Assembly: GCA_023666705.1 (NCBI GenBank)
Contig: JAMPBO010000008.1
Coordinates: forward strand, 1-64,000
From: Bacteroides sp.
Lineage (GTDB): Bacteria; Bacillota; Clostridia; Lachnospirales; Lachnospiraceae
Length of the DNA: 64,000 nucleotides
Direction: 5' to 3'
Of this stretch, positions 1-8,024 are shown piece by piece. Every line of letters begins with the position of its first letter. The first letter of the stretch is position 1. A program made the position numbers and the translations under genes. The notes beneath the pieces are model-generated. The model was not told where the DNA came from and did no database searches. It was given only the letters and a program-made list of their open reading frames with translations.

Positions 1-130
1 TAAAGAGCTCTTTAACGCCGGCCAGCAAACCTCTTACTCCTTTCCGGTTTTATTTTGGAATACCTTATAATCTACTTACAAGGTACTTCTTGTAATAAGA
101 CAATTTCCATGCTGGTTGGGCGATTTGAGA

Positions 131-286
131 TTATCTTATTTTTCTTTGTTCTGATGTAAAGTCGATTAATAACTCCACAAACCTTTTGCTTAATTTCTTA
201 TCTACTCTCAGGTTATCTACTGCCTCCTGAAAAGAAACATCTGACAATTCAATCATAAGAGAGATAATTTCCACTATCACATTCAT
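131..286 (-). CDS. Small prophage protein (51 aa), unknown
   Basis: I do not recognise this gene. It is a clean 51-residue reading frame beginning MNVIVEIISLMIEL, preceded by a strong AGGAGG site eight bases before the ATG. The N-terminal 15 residues are hydrophobic and the rest is charged and probably helical. It is divergent from the XRE regulator at 393 and shares with it the palindrome at 309-327, so that regulator probably controls it. Many temperate phages have a small gene of this kind facing a repressor. The reading frame and SD are seen; any role is inference. Confidence 0.6.
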   Translation of the reverse strand: MNVIVEIISLMIELSDVSFQEAVDNLRVDKKLSKRFVELLIDFTSEQRKIR

Positions 287-308
287 AATATGTACCTCCT
301 GTACCAAC

Positions 309-327
309 TACATACATATTGTATGTA
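309..327. promoter_or_regulatory. Palindromic operator between divergent genes
   Basis: TACATAC, five bases, then GTATGTA form a perfect inverted repeat in the gap between the divergent small gene (start 286) and XRE gene (start 393). A related half-site (GTATGTA) recurs near 357. Likely the operator of the adjacent XRE regulator. Confidence 0.45.
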
Positions 328-392
328 TTATTATGTTTTGTAATATAGTACAATTTGTATGTAATGTCAATGATTTTTTAGGAGGTTCTATT

Positions 393-623
393 ATGTTTAA
401 CAAACGTCTTCGTCAAATGCGTATGCAGCGAAAACTCACTCAACAAAATATGGCTGACAAACTTGGAGTGTCTTTGAATGCATACCAGAAGTATGAACAA
501 GCGGAGCGTTCTCCATCTTTAGAGTGTCTTGTTGCTATTGCAGATATTCTGGATACATCTACTGACTATTTGCTTGGTCGTGATAACTTTTTAAAATCTG
601 TTGGTATTTCAATAGCAGAGTAA
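393..623 (+). CDS. XRE-family HTH regulator (prophage)
   Basis: A 76-residue single-domain Cro/C1-type DNA-binding protein. The start at 393 is chosen because GGAGG lies eight bases upstream and the frame then begins MFNKRLRQMRMQRKLTQQ, the usual start of the HTH_3 fold; the longer frame from 333 lacks an SD. The recognition region (QQNMADKLGVSLNAYQKYEQ) and the closing LDTSTDYLLGR motif are typical of small phage repressors. It is convergent with the antirepressor gene ending at 624 and divergent from the 51-residue gene. It is probably a secondary regulator, since the main lysogeny switch is at 7.8-8.6 kb. Confidence 0.8.
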   Translation: MFNKRLRQMRMQRKLTQQNMADKLGVSLNAYQKYEQAERSPSLECLVAIADILDTSTDYLLGRDNFLKSVGISIAE

Positions 624-1400
624 TTATTTGGATGCTTCTATCAATGGATAGATGCCTTCCTTTTTTAACTCCTCATATAGAAACAGCCTTCCTTTTTGTG
701 TCCATTCAGTATTCATTTTGCAATCCAACTGCCCATTATTACGAGTGAATTTGATAGTTTTACTATGTACATATCCCAACCCTTGATATTTACTATACAA
801 TACCCACTGCTCTCCAACTTTTCTTTGAATACCCATATTCTTAAGAATGTAATTAAATCTCTTTGCACTCATCCCATAATCTTGTGCTATCTGGGTAACT
901 AATACCGTAGAGTTGCTCTGTAAAATGGTATCCACATAATTTGCTTTAGGTTGCAACTCCGAAATGGTTCTGTTCATCTCAATTGTTTCAACTTCCAACA
1001 GTTTCTTTTCTTGTTCTACAGCTAACCGTTTCTCATATTCATCTGCATATGCCCTTAACGCACTTGGATAATCCGTTGGAATAACTACCGTTAATTTATT
1101 TTCCATATCATGGAAACGGTTAATGTACTTAGCGGTAAATGTAGTACCTTTGACCCCTACTAGTTTATTAGCGATAAATTCGCATCCTTTTTTTGTGATA
1201 TTGTAGCAAGGTCTGCTTTCTCCTTTTGCATCCACATAGGTGCCCTCAATCCAAAAATCAACGGGTGAAATTTTTGCACCCGTCATTACGGCACTGTAAT
1301 TCCTAATATCCCTCATCATGTATTTATGGTCTTTTTCCACCATCTCAGCAACTTCCAAAGATGTTATATACTCATTTCCCTTTAATTGCATATTGTTCAT
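624..1400 (-). CDS. Phage antirepressor, Rha + KilAC domains
   Basis: A 258-residue two-domain phage regulator. Residues about 8-105 match the Rha (pRha) N-terminal family: a [21 protein letters not shown] opening, then [15 protein letters not shown] and the INRFHDME end. Residues about 145-255 match the KilAC/ANT C-terminal domain ([22 protein letters not shown], then a [13 protein letters not shown] end). Such proteins bind DNA or repressor and disturb lysogenic control. The start at 1400 has AAAGGAG upstream. It stops one base from the end of the convergent XRE gene. It is one of three antirepressor-type genes in this prophage. Confidence 0.85.
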   Translation of the reverse strand: MNNMQLKGNEYITSLEVAEMVEKDHKYMMRDIRNYSAVMTGAKISPVDFWIEGTYVDAKGESRPCYNITKKGCEFIANKLVGVKGTTFTAKYINRFHDMENKLTVVIPTDYPSALRAYADEYEKRLAVEQEKKLLEVETIEMNRTISELQPKANYVDTILQSNSTVLVTQIAQDYGMSAKRFNYILKNMGIQRKVGEQWVLYSKYQGLGYVHSKTIKFTRNNGQLDCKMNTEWTQKGRLFLYEELKKEGIYPLIEASK

Positions 1401-1402
1401 TT

Positions 1403-1594
1403 TTAACTCCTTTCTCTCAATTTCCTTTGATGAATGTTGAATAAATCCTCTAAGTCATCCCAAATGTCAAAATCCCCAGTTCTGCTACCCTGTTCGATTT
1501 TTTGATAATACACAAGGCTTATACCTAAGTAGTCTGCAACTGCCTGTTGTGTCATTTTCTTTGAATTTCTTGCAGTTCTAAGGTTTTCTCTCAT
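1403..1594 (-). CDS. Small XRE-family HTH protein
   Basis: A 63-residue helix-turn-helix protein starting [21 protein letters not shown], with [12 protein letters not shown] in the position of the conserved minor-groove turn. The start at 1594 is preferred over the upstream in-frame ATG because a GGAGGG site lies just before it. Two bases separate it from the downstream antirepressor, so both are probably on one leftward transcript. Likely a Cro-like early regulator. Confidence 0.7.
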   Translation of the reverse strand: MRENLRTARNSKKMTQQAVADYLGISLVYYQKIEQGSRTGDFDIWDDLEDLFNIHQRKLRERS

Positions 1595-1725
1595 GTTCTT
1601 TCCCTCCTTTTTGTTAAGCCTTACAGTTCCATTACTCAGTAAACAAGTTACAAAAGTATTATACGAAAAATAATTGCACCTCATTTTTTGCAAATCAGAT
1701 AGACTTAGGAGCGAATTTTTTCTCT

Positions 1726-2265
1726 TTAAGCAACATATTTCCGTTTCATTTTGCCTATGTTCTGCCTGAGTGCCTCATAGGATATCCCCATTGCTTTCGC
1801 AACGTCTTTTCGGTCATACCCGTCAAGGAACAGATACATTTCTTCCTTGTGCTTTCCGTTGTAATTATCAATCATGCGTTCGAAGTCACATCTTGTTACA
1901 ACCTCGTCCAGCTCATTTTCTGTGTCCTGAAGCATATCGCCAAAACACATACTTCCTGTTTCATCTTTTATCTGCCTGTCCAAAGAGCAGCACGAAACTT
2001 TGTAATACGTTCCCTTCCCTGTTGATTTTGGTGTCAGTGGTACATCAACCCTGCTGAGATAATTCATCACGCTGCAATATATGCTTTTTCCGATGTAAGC
2101 ATTTATTCCGCCTGCCTCATCTGCATTATCCAATGCCTTTATTGCCGCAAGAACCCCCTCCATGAACAAATCATCATAGTTTGGCATTCTTCGAAATTTC
2201 CTTAACATGAAATGTATGAAATTAAGATTTTCCTCAATCCACCTGTTTCTCTTATTCAGGTCCAT
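1726..2265 (-). CDS. Sigma-70-like phage transcription factor
   Basis: A 179-residue protein with the general layout of small phage sigma-like factors. An N-terminal region resembles sigma region 2 (HFMLRKFRRMPNYDDLFMEGVLAAIKAL), a variable middle has SLDRQI and GSMCFGDML, and a C-terminal helix-turn-helix resembles region 4 (DGYDRKDVAKAMGISYEALRQ). Proteins like this often act as late-gene activators at the end of the early operon, and its place here fits. The start overlaps the preceding gene's stop by 14 bases. Promoter specificity cannot be read from the sequence. Confidence 0.65.
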   Translation of the reverse strand: MDLNKRNRWIEENLNFIHFMLRKFRRMPNYDDLFMEGVLAAIKALDNADEAGGINAYIGKSIYCSVMNYLSRVDVPLTPKSTGKGTYYKVSCCSLDRQIKDETGSMCFGDMLQDTENELDEVVTRCDFERMIDNYNGKHKEEMYLFLDGYDRKDVAKAMGISYEALRQNIGKMKRKYVA

Positions 2266-2449
2266 ACTTCTTACCTTTTCCTTTCTTGAACAGCAGGCAT
2301 TTATCAGGATTATTTCCCTTATTCCCCATGCGGTGTGTAATTAACATGTAATCGCACGTATAATTATTCCTGTAATCACGTCTTGCAAAATCGTCATATC
2401 TTATCTGCCTGCAATAAACACAATCAAGGCATTTTCTGCTTCTAGCCAC
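2252..2449 (-). CDS. Small Cys-rich phage protein
   Basis: About 65 residues with cysteines arranged as C-x2-C-x2-C near the start (RKCLDCVYCRQ) and two more (TCDYML, DKCLLF), suggesting a bound metal. I chose a GTG start at 2449 because GGAGGTGAT, an ideal SD, lies just before it; the in-frame ATG at 2464 overlaps that SD. It overlaps the end of the DUF4373 gene by eight bases and the sigma-like gene's start by 14, so it is coupled to both. Function unknown. Confidence 0.55.
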   Translation of the reverse strand: MARSRKCLDCVYCRQIRYDDFARRDYRNNYTCDYMLITHRMGNKGNNPDKCLLFKKGKGKKYGPE

Positions 2450-3353
2450 GCGTATCACCTCCATGGTTTATTTCATCGAGAAACATCTGTTCCAGTTCCC
2501 CCAGCTCGGCATCCATATTACGCTGCGGAAAATCAATGAACCCTTTGCCTGATGCTCCCACATACGGCTGATAATTTTTGTCAAGATAATCAATGTAGCC
2601 TGAGTTAAAAAATGTGCTGCCATTCTGCGGCTTTCTCCATGACTTATCCTTTTCAAGATCCTCCATGTACCGCTTGATTGCCCGGCTCATTTCATCGAAG
2701 CCAATTTCCAGCAGCTTCATTTTCTGGGCATCTGATACCTGTCCTTTGCCTTTCTTGTTCGGATACATTTGCCATAGCCGTTCAAACAGTGCCAAAGCTT
2801 CAGCTTTGCACAATATATTTTTATTTCTTTTAGTTTCTTTTAGTTTTATTTCTTTTGTGTGATTTTTCTCGGATTTATCGCCATTAATCTTGGATTTATC
2901 CTCTTTTTTCTCGGATTTATCATTTTTTCGCGTGACTTTAATAAAGGATGCCGTTTCCTCTTTGTTTAAAAGCCAAATCTCCGCATCAACATAAACTTCA
3001 CGTTTTAGGCTTTTAACGGCTTCCTGATACCGCTTCTGTATTCCCGGTGAGGTTAAGATAGTGTCCGGACTGGCAAGTATGCTCTCAGTGAGTAGTGACC
3101 GACCAACCAAGAATGTCTTAATCTGCTTTATTAAACCGTCCGAGATGCCGAGATCGGCTATAGCGTTGTCTTCCGCATCTTCGTTCCATGTCACGTAATA
3201 TCCGTTACGGTATATTTCCGTTAAAATATATATGTAAAATATAAGTCCATCCGAGCCGAACCTTGCCCGCAAGGCTTTTATCCGTCTGTCGGAATAAAAG
3301 AAATCCGTATCAAATGAAAAATAGCGTAATCCGTCACTTTTATGACGTGCCAT
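2442..3353 (-). CDS. DUF4373 phage replication-initiation-like protein
   Basis: A 303-residue protein. Residues about 8-100 are a DUF4373 (Lin1244/Lin1753-type) N-terminal domain: YFSFDTDFFYSDRRIKALRARFG, then GLIFYIYILTEIYRNGYYVTW. A lysine-rich linker with repeats of a DKSEK motif follows at about 140-170. The C-terminal part (LWQMYPNKKGKGQ ... WRKPQNGSTFFNSGYIDYL) is the segment usually seen in phage and plasmid replisome-organiser proteins. By family and position next to ERF and NinB-like genes it probably initiates prophage DNA replication. AAGGAGGAG lies directly before the start. DNA binding is not shown by sequence alone. Confidence 0.75.
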   Translation of the reverse strand: MARHKSDGLRYFSFDTDFFYSDRRIKALRARFGSDGLIFYIYILTEIYRNGYYVTWNEDAEDNAIADLGISDGLIKQIKTFLVGRSLLTESILASPDTILTSPGIQKRYQEAVKSLKREVYVDAEIWLLNKEETASFIKVTRKNDKSEKKEDKSKINGDKSEKNHTKEIKLKETKRNKNILCKAEALALFERLWQMYPNKKGKGQVSDAQKMKLLEIGFDEMSRAIKRYMEDLEKDKSWRKPQNGSTFFNSGYIDYLDKNYQPYVGASGKGFIDFPQRNMDAELGELEQMFLDEINHGGDTRG

Positions 3354-3494
3354 TTACTCCTCCTTAAAGTAGTTCTCAATCTGCTGCTGCAATATATCCC
3401 TCCCTTCGCCCTGCCGTTGCAGGGCAGTTAAATAACCTATAATTTTTCTGTGATATATTTTATAGGTGTAAAATCTGTTATGGTTTACGGGTTA

Positions 3495-3770
3495 CTATAA
3501 ATAAGACCTGCCGAATATGCTTATAAATTCCTGTCTCGTATGTGTTTTTTCAAATTCAGCCTGCCCTATTGCTTTTAATTTGTCTGCCGTCTGCCTGCTT
3601 CTGTGGACTGCATCTGTGCCATTTCTGTGGCACCTGCTTCCACACAGCCATACCTTTAATCCGTATTTTTCGGAATTATCACGGTTGGACGCATTAAATA
3701 TATGATGTTCCTCCAGCTTGTCCGTGCTGCCGTTCCTGCCACAGAGAAAACAGACTTTTTCATGCTGCAT
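3495..3770 (-). CDS. HNH-like zinc protein (phage)
   Basis: A 91-residue protein with CFLCGRNGS near the N-terminus, EEHHIFNAS about 12 residues later, and LCGSRCHRNGTDAVH in the middle. This C-x2-C / HH / C-x3-CH layout resembles compact HNH-type or NinG-like zinc-binding phage proteins. The start at 3770 is chosen because its ATG overlaps the TAA of the upstream gene (TAATG), indicating translational coupling. It lies in the recombination block, so a nuclease or junction-processing role is plausible but unproven. Confidence 0.6.
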   Translation of the reverse strand: MQHEKVCFLCGRNGSTDKLEEHHIFNASNRDNSEKYGLKVWLCGSRCHRNGTDAVHRSRQTADKLKAIGQAEFEKTHTRQEFISIFGRSYL

Positions 3771-4309
3771 TATGCTTTCCACAACTGTTTCATCCTCTCC
3801 AGCTCATTTGGTGTCATTGTCTCAATACCAAGCTCCTTTGCTTCTGATACCGTTCCGTCAATCAGCTTTGACATTTCCGCCGTATCGTAAGTATGTGAGC
3901 CTCTCATTACAAAATAGACCCTATATAACTTTTTGTTGTCCAACACCTGTGTTGCTGTTGTTGGTCTCAAATGCATGTTTTCAAGCTTCAGCCACGGCAC
4001 ATCGTCACGCATAATGATTGTTTCAACATCTGTGTCTATCTGTCCATATTCGGATATCAGCCTGTTATGTACTTCTGTATGGCTTGAGTTCAGTACATCC
4101 GCAATTTGCCCAACCAAATTATGAAAATAATTATTTGCATTAAGGCTGCGTTTCTTCCTATGCTTTTTTATGACAATATCAAGGGTTTCCGCATCCTTTA
4201 AGCTGTCATATCCTGCAAGGGCAACACCAACCTCATTGATAGCTAATGTAATCTGTGCCTTGCCGTCAAGGCTCCTGCTTGCATCCTTAAGCCTTCCTGT
4301 ACATTCCAT
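3770..4309 (-). CDS. NinB-like / recombination-associated phage protein
   Basis: A 179-residue protein starting at an ATG that abuts the stop of the ERF gene. It contains the segment KHRKKRSLNANNYFHNLVGQIADVL, which resembles the NinB (Orf-type) family where a conserved RSLNANAYF block precedes helices. NinB/Orf proteins assist phage recombinases by handling SSB-coated DNA. The assignment rests on that block and on the ERF neighbour; the C-terminal half is not recognised. Confidence 0.6.
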   Translation of the reverse strand: MECTGRLKDASRSLDGKAQITLAINEVGVALAGYDSLKDAETLDIVIKKHRKKRSLNANNYFHNLVGQIADVLNSSHTEVHNRLISEYGQIDTDVETIIMRDDVPWLKLENMHLRPTTATQVLDNKKLYRVYFVMRGSHTYDTAEMSKLIDGTVSEAKELGIETMTPNELERMKQLWKA

Positions 4310-4957
4310 TTATGCCTCCTTCTTGTCAGGGTAGTTGTCCAATAGTTTCATTGCATTCATCCAAGTTGTTGTAAGCATGTTTTTAAAACTGTCCAGCTTG
4401 TAATATTCAAGTATTGACGAGTCCTTTAGTCCTTTTGAAGCAATCTTTTTCTGAATAACAGTAATTTTTACACTATCAATCAGTGCATCAGTCATTTCCT
4501 CTGTAACGTCATTTCCTTTTGCCCTATTTGCAGGAGGGCACTCACTATCAGGATCCTTCATCTCCTCAGTCGGAATACAGAACACCTGAAAGCAGGCATA
4601 CTTAAATGCAATTGCCATAGCTTTGTTTGTAGCTTTATCGCCACTGTCCATACCTTCACCTATGGTTGTTGCTTCAACATAGCTTCCATCCTCTGCACAA
4701 AAGCGAAATTTTATTCTGCATACGGAATAAATAAGATTGCTGCCATTTTTTGTCTGACGTTCTTCCCTCGATTGTTCAAGCACCTCAGGCACAATGAAAA
4801 CCTTATGCTTTATTAAAGCGGGATTGATAGCATTCATCACATCATCAATGCCACGGTAGTTAAAATTTTGCTGCAGATTTTTCCTATTCTTGCCTACTGC
4901 ATCTATATCAGCCATGACAAGCGGTATTGCCTCGAATATTTTTCCATCTTCTCTCAT
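4310..4957 (-). CDS. erf: ERF-family single-strand annealing recombinase
   Basis: A 215-residue protein with the ERF core: IPLVMADIDAVGKNRKN, then FNYRGIDDVMNAINPAL, then AEDGSYVEATTIGEGMDSGDKATNKAMAIAFKY, and a cysteine-containing KYACFQVFCIP helix. ERF proteins anneal complementary single strands during phage recombination and genome circularisation. The start overlaps the upstream gene's stop by four bases. Length and motifs are complete; confidence in the family is high, although no partner exonuclease gene is visible in the window. Confidence 0.88.
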   Translation of the reverse strand: MREDGKIFEAIPLVMADIDAVGKNRKNLQQNFNYRGIDDVMNAINPALIKHKVFIVPEVLEQSREERQTKNGSNLIYSVCRIKFRFCAEDGSYVEATTIGEGMDSGDKATNKAMAIAFKYACFQVFCIPTEEMKDPDSECPPANRAKGNDVTEEMTDALIDSVKITVIQKKIASKGLKDSSILEYYKLDSFKNMLTTTWMNAMKLLDNYPDKKEA

Positions 4958-5802
4958 TCTTTTACCTCATATGCATATTTATTAAACTCCATAAGTGCTT
5001 TAAAATCATCTAAGGCACTTTCCCTTACACGAACAACAACCTCAATCATTCTTTCAGGCTCAAATGGTATGTCATCATCAGCATTTGGCGGAATAAACGT
5101 CTGAGCTTTTTCTGCTGCCTCCTTTGCCTCTGCCTGTGCTTTTGCAAATGCCTCTGCCTTTTCCTGCTCCTTGGCTATAATCTCCTCTTTCATTTTCTTA
5201 CGCTGCGTTATTTCCTGCACTGCACGCTGAAAATCTCCTGTTTTCCTTAACACGTCAAGTCCTGCCTGCTCAAATTCAGACTCCATCGCCTTGATTGACG
5301 ATATGGAAATGCTGAGCCTTGCAAATGCGTCCTCAATATCCTCCTTGATTTGCGTATCACGGTATGTCGCATTCAGCCATTTTTCATTAAACAACCCGTC
5401 AAGTGTAAGCCAGTCAGCATATTCTCCCTTGTCAGCGTTTTCATAAATATCAGCAATCCTCTTTCGCTTGACTTCCTTTCGTTCTTCCTCAAAGGCTAAA
5501 AGCTGTCCATTAATTGCGTTTATCGGCTCATCATATAACTTGATAACCCTTTTCGCTTTATTTTCAAAAGCCTCATATGGTGCCATCCATTCTTTTTTGA
5601 TAGCCTTTCGGCTGTCATCAAGAGCTTTCTGTTCTTTTCTGATGTCAGCTACAGCCTGCTTGCCGTCCTTGATGCTGTCCTCTGTAACAACTATACCTTT
5701 GTATTCTTCAATACGTTCCTTTATTGACGCCTCTACTGCGTCAAGATTGTCCTGAATTGTTCCAAGACTCTTTTTTACCTCTACTGCTATAATACTGTTC
5801 AT
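4954..5802 (-). CDS. DUF1351-like coiled-coil phage protein
   Basis: A 282-residue, highly charged protein with helices throughout and a long Ala/Glu/Lys coiled coil near residues 195-235. It resembles DUF1351-type proteins that precede ERF or RecT genes in Firmicutes phages. The start at 5802 is chosen because TAGGAGG lies nine bases before it. Its C-terminus (RMIEVVVRVRESALDDFKALMEF) resembles the usual end of that family. A structural or accessory role in recombination is inferred from position only. Confidence 0.6.
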   Translation of the reverse strand: MNSIIAVEVKKSLGTIQDNLDAVEASIKERIEEYKGIVVTEDSIKDGKQAVADIRKEQKALDDSRKAIKKEWMAPYEAFENKAKRVIKLYDEPINAINGQLLAFEEERKEVKRKRIADIYENADKGEYADWLTLDGLFNEKWLNATYRDTQIKEDIEDAFARLSISISSIKAMESEFEQAGLDVLRKTGDFQRAVQEITQRKKMKEEIIAKEQEKAEAFAKAQAEAKEAAEKAQTFIPPNADDDIPFEPERMIEVVVRVRESALDDFKALMEFNKYAYEVKE

Positions 5803-5841
5803 TTTTATCCTCCTAAAATAATTTTTATAATGCACTCTGCA

Positions 5842-5997
5842 TCACGCTGTCTCTAATGCAAAAGCAATCTGTCCGTCCTGTTCGGTCTTTATCTGCTTTT
5901 CATATTCCTCAAGCTCCAGTCTTTCTTTTTCACGACAGTCACATTTTTCGTCAGGGTCTAAATGAGCCCCACAATGTTGACAAATCCTAAAAAACAT
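5842..5997 (-). CDS. Small zinc-ribbon-like protein (51 aa)
   Basis: A 51-residue frame with C-x2-C (CQHC) at residues 6-9 and C-x-C (CDC) at 20-22, followed by a Glu/Lys-rich helix. A GGAGG site precedes the ATG. It lies between the recombination genes and a small membrane protein on the same strand, with short gaps either side. The cysteines suggest a single zinc site. Function unknown. Confidence 0.55.
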   Translation of the reverse strand: MFFRICQHCGAHLDPDEKCDCREKERLELEEYEKQIKTEQDGQIAFALETA

Positions 5998-6038
5998 CTT
6001 CACAACCTCCCATTTTGTGATATAATATTTGTGTTGTT

Positions 6039-6248
6039 TTATGAGTTGGCTCTACCAGTGTTGCCATCACTGGCGGAGCCTTTTTTTATATCAACACTGT
6101 TTGCAAGTGCGACAAGCCAAAGCCACGCTGCCGAAAGCATAAATGAAATCAGTGCTACTCTGTTTTCTTCCGTATCCAGTGCCATGATGGATAGAAAGAG
6201 TACCATGGCAGCTACAATGGTTATTACTTTAAGTATCTTTACTCTCAT
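6039..6248 (-). CDS. Small prophage membrane protein (69 aa)
   Basis: A 69-residue protein with two hydrophobic segments (about residues 6-24 and 31-50) and a polar tail with a KKGSASDGN segment. It overlaps the preceding gene's end by 20 bases. It has no recognised family. Its size and position in an early phage operon would fit a host-takeover or exclusion factor, but that is inference. The start context is not strong. Confidence 0.45.
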   Translation of the reverse strand: MRVKILKVITIVAAMVLFLSIMALDTEENRVALISFMLSAAWLWLVALANSVDIKKGSASDGNTGRANS

Positions 6249-6474
6249 CCTGTTCCCCCTTTACAATTTTTTCGATTTCCTCAACCGTAATTCCCTGAAA
6301 ACTGGCAAGCAGTGCCGGAGATATCAGATACTTATGTTCGTTGCTGTTGTCATTTTTCCAGCATGTCCCAATGGGTAGCTTGCCGCTTCTTAGTCCACAT
6401 TGTACGGAAAATGCTGATATGCCAAGTATCTTGGCTGCCGTCTTTACAGGTATATTTCCAATCAATTTAATCAC
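6229..6474 (-). CDS. Excisionase/MerR-like small DNA-binding protein
   Basis: An 81-residue protein opening with a helix-turn-helix-like block (NIPVKTAAKILGISAFSVQCGLRSGKLPIG) that resembles excisionase and MerR-type winged helices, followed by a WKNDNSNEHKYLISPALL segment as in many Firmicutes phage excisionase-like proteins. The frame starts with GTG at 6474, only a few bases from GGAGG; a TTG nine bases further in would have better spacing, so the start is uncertain. Likely a phage regulator or directionality factor. Confidence 0.55.
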   Translation of the reverse strand: MIKLIGNIPVKTAAKILGISAFSVQCGLRSGKLPIGTCWKNDNSNEHKYLISPALLASFQGITVEEIEKIVKGEQDESKDT

Positions 6475-6536
6475 TCCTCCTTTACAAATTTATAACCAGG
6501 AACCCTGATTTCTCTTGGTGCACCAAGGTTTTTCAT
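6471..6536 (-). CDS. Possible 21-residue leader peptide
   Basis: A 21-codon frame (MKNLGAPREIRVPGYKFVKEE) fills the gap between the genes at 6541 and 6474. Its last codons contain the SD of the downstream gene and its stop overlaps that gene's start, so it could couple translation. Too short to be judged by composition. Confidence 0.3.
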   Translation of the reverse strand: MKNLGAPREIRVPGYKFVKEE

Positions 6537-6540
6537 GAGT

Positions 6541-6843
6541 TCATTTCATAGGTACCTTATTCAAAATACGGGCATGTATCACTTGGTTTGGGATCTTTCT
6601 TCCCCTATAAATAGGCATTCTACAAGTACAATGACCGTCATTAATTGGTACATACTCACTTTTATAAGTTCTGCCTCCTTTTATATAATGCTGTACATAA
6701 TTCTTACAATACTGACAGCTTTTTGGCTTTTGTACCTCGTTGTTTTCCATTTTCCTCTTGATATCTTCCAATGCTTCTTTTAATACAATATTTTCATGCT
6801 CTAATTCCATGATTTCCTGTGATAACATTTGCTTTACCTTCAT
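6541..6843 (-). CDS. Coiled-coil phage protein with CxxC motif
   Basis: A 100-residue protein. The first 40 residues form a leucine-rich coiled coil (MLSQEIMELEHENIVLKEAL), followed by SCQYCKNYVQHY and HCTCRMP, four cysteines that could hold a zinc ion. It starts within the stop of the upstream antirepressor gene (TAAATG), so the two are coupled. It is not a family I can name; it may be a partner of the antirepressor. Confidence 0.5.
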   Translation of the reverse strand: MKVKQMLSQEIMELEHENIVLKEALEDIKRKMENNEVQKPKSCQYCKNYVQHYIKGGRTYKSEYVPINDGHCTCRMPIYRGRKIPNQVIHARILNKVPMK

Positions 6844-7571
6844 TTATTCAAAAACTTATTAATAAAGTATTGCTGTCCTTTGCCAATGACTTTGGGTGTC
6901 TTGTTGGTACGAATGGAACCATCTGGATTAACAGAGGTTGATTCTTTAATTTCAAACAATCCCTGTTCCATGCTTCTTTGCGTTGGCATATTGTAGTCGG
7001 TTCCTTTTCGTGAAATCAGATAACCTTGGTTACGCATCCATGCAAACAGCCTGTTTTGTCCTATGTCTATACCATTCTGTTTCAATATTTTTGCCAATTC
7101 ACCAATTAGGATTGACGTATGTGACGTTGATACCGCATCAGCAAAGATTTCTTTAGGCTTCATTCTCTGATTATCCTCTAACAGAGAAATATTATTATTT
7201 TTTAGCTCTTGAATCTCTAAATCTGCAAGCCTCAATGCCCTTGCCATTACCTGTTCAGGTTTGTTCCATGCTTTTTCCAAATCAATAAGGTATTGTCTGC
7301 ATTGCTTTCCTTTTTCAGTTCTACTCATAAGACAGATGTGTTTTGCCATATCAACCGATATTTCATAGTCCTGTACAATTTGCTTTCCTCCGTATTGGTT
7401 GCCCTGTACCTCAAGGTACGCCCCTCTGAAATCCTCATTCTCTATAAATCCTTGTGAATTTGTTTTAAACCATGTGCTAAATCGCTTCTCAATTTCAAGC
7501 AATTTATATAATCCTCTCGCCGATATCGTTTGTGTTTCCATATTAACTTCAATCATTTTCAATTCGTTCAT
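6840..7571 (-). CDS. Phage antirepressor, AntA/AntB + KilAC domains
   Basis: A 243-residue regulator. The N-terminal AntA/AntB domain (ISARGLYKLLEIEKRFSTWF ... NEDFRGAY ... DYEISVDMAKHICLMSRTEKG) covers about residues 15-105. The C-terminal KilAC domain (about 130-240) includes SILIGELAKILKQNGIDIGQNRLFAWMRN. AntA/AntB proteins were first described as antirepressors of P1-like phages. A GGGAG site precedes the start. It follows the small gene at 7549 on the leftward early transcript, where an antirepressor would be expected to help induction. Confidence 0.85.
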   Translation of the reverse strand: MNELKMIEVNMETQTISARGLYKLLEIEKRFSTWFKTNSQGFIENEDFRGAYLEVQGNQYGGKQIVQDYEISVDMAKHICLMSRTEKGKQCRQYLIDLEKAWNKPEQVMARALRLADLEIQELKNNNISLLEDNQRMKPKEIFADAVSTSHTSILIGELAKILKQNGIDIGQNRLFAWMRNQGYLISRKGTDYNMPTQRSMEQGLFEIKESTSVNPDGSIRTNKTPKVIGKGQQYFINKFLNK

Positions 7572-7755
7572 ATAAAATCTCCCTTTTTTTATTGACTACA
7601 AAATTTATAATTAATTCAAATATTTCAATCGCCTTGTCACTGACCTTATTTCCAAATGTTGTCATTACATCTAAGTATCCCTCCTCAATTTCTTCGATGC
7701 TCATATCTTCAAGTTCCTTTTCCGCACAATGTGTAAGTTCTGTAACGCATTTCAT
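7549..7755 (-). CDS. Small helical phage protein (68 aa)
   Basis: The open frame runs further upstream, but its first part overlaps the XRE gene at 7808. The SD AAGGAGGG just before an ATG at 7755 makes this the likely start, giving 68 residues (MKCVTELTHCAEKELEDM...). It is acidic and helical with no known domain. It overlaps the start of the AntA/AntB gene by 23 bases. One of the 11-bp operators (7794-7804) lies just upstream, so it is probably controlled by the lysogeny repressor. Confidence 0.5.
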   Translation of the reverse strand: MKCVTELTHCAEKELEDMSIEEIEEGYLDVMTTFGNKVSDKAIEIFELIINFVVNKKREILYERIEND

Positions 7756-7793
7756 ATATTCCCTCCTTATCATGTTACTATGAATCGCCATCT

Positions 7794-7804
7794 CACTTAT
7801 AGTG
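7794..7804. promoter_or_regulatory. Outlying repressor operator
   Basis: CACTTATAGTG is a palindrome of the same form as the four sites in the switch region 8025-8129. It sits about 40 bases before the SD-supported start at 7755 and just past the end of the XRE gene at 7808. Confidence 0.6.
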
Positions 7805-7807
7805 ATT

Positions 7808-8008
7808 TTAATCTTTAAAAAAAATGGATTGCACTGATTTTTTGTAATATTCTGCAATTTTCTTTTTTCTTTCATCACTTGGAATCCTTTGTCCCGTTTC
7901 ATACATAGCATATGTACTTTGACATACACCAATTGCTCTAGCAATTTCAGTTTGTGTTTTATTGCCACGTAATCTTACAAGACGTTCAGCTATTATTTTT
8001 TTGTTCAT
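7808..8008 (-). CDS. Cro-like XRE HTH protein
   Basis: A 66-residue HTH protein: TQTEIARAIGVCQSTYAMYETGQRIPS is a complete Cro/C1-type helix-turn-helix. A GGGGCG site lies before the ATG. It is the first gene of the leftward early operon and divergent from the larger XRE gene at 8169, with shared operators between them, which is the classical arrangement of cro opposite cI. I therefore call it the Cro-like member; its binding sites are inferred. Confidence 0.75.
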   Translation of the reverse strand: MNKKIIAERLVRLRGNKTQTEIARAIGVCQSTYAMYETGQRIPSDERKKKIAEYYKKSVQSIFFKD

Positions 8009-8024
8009 CTAACGCCCCTCCTCT

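Noticed and set aside
3354-3494. A small gene upstream of the DUF4373 gene
   Set aside because: A minus-strand frame here (ending EQQQIENYFKEE-like, with a possible TTG start) has no ATG and its last codons are just the SD of the next gene; too weak to call.
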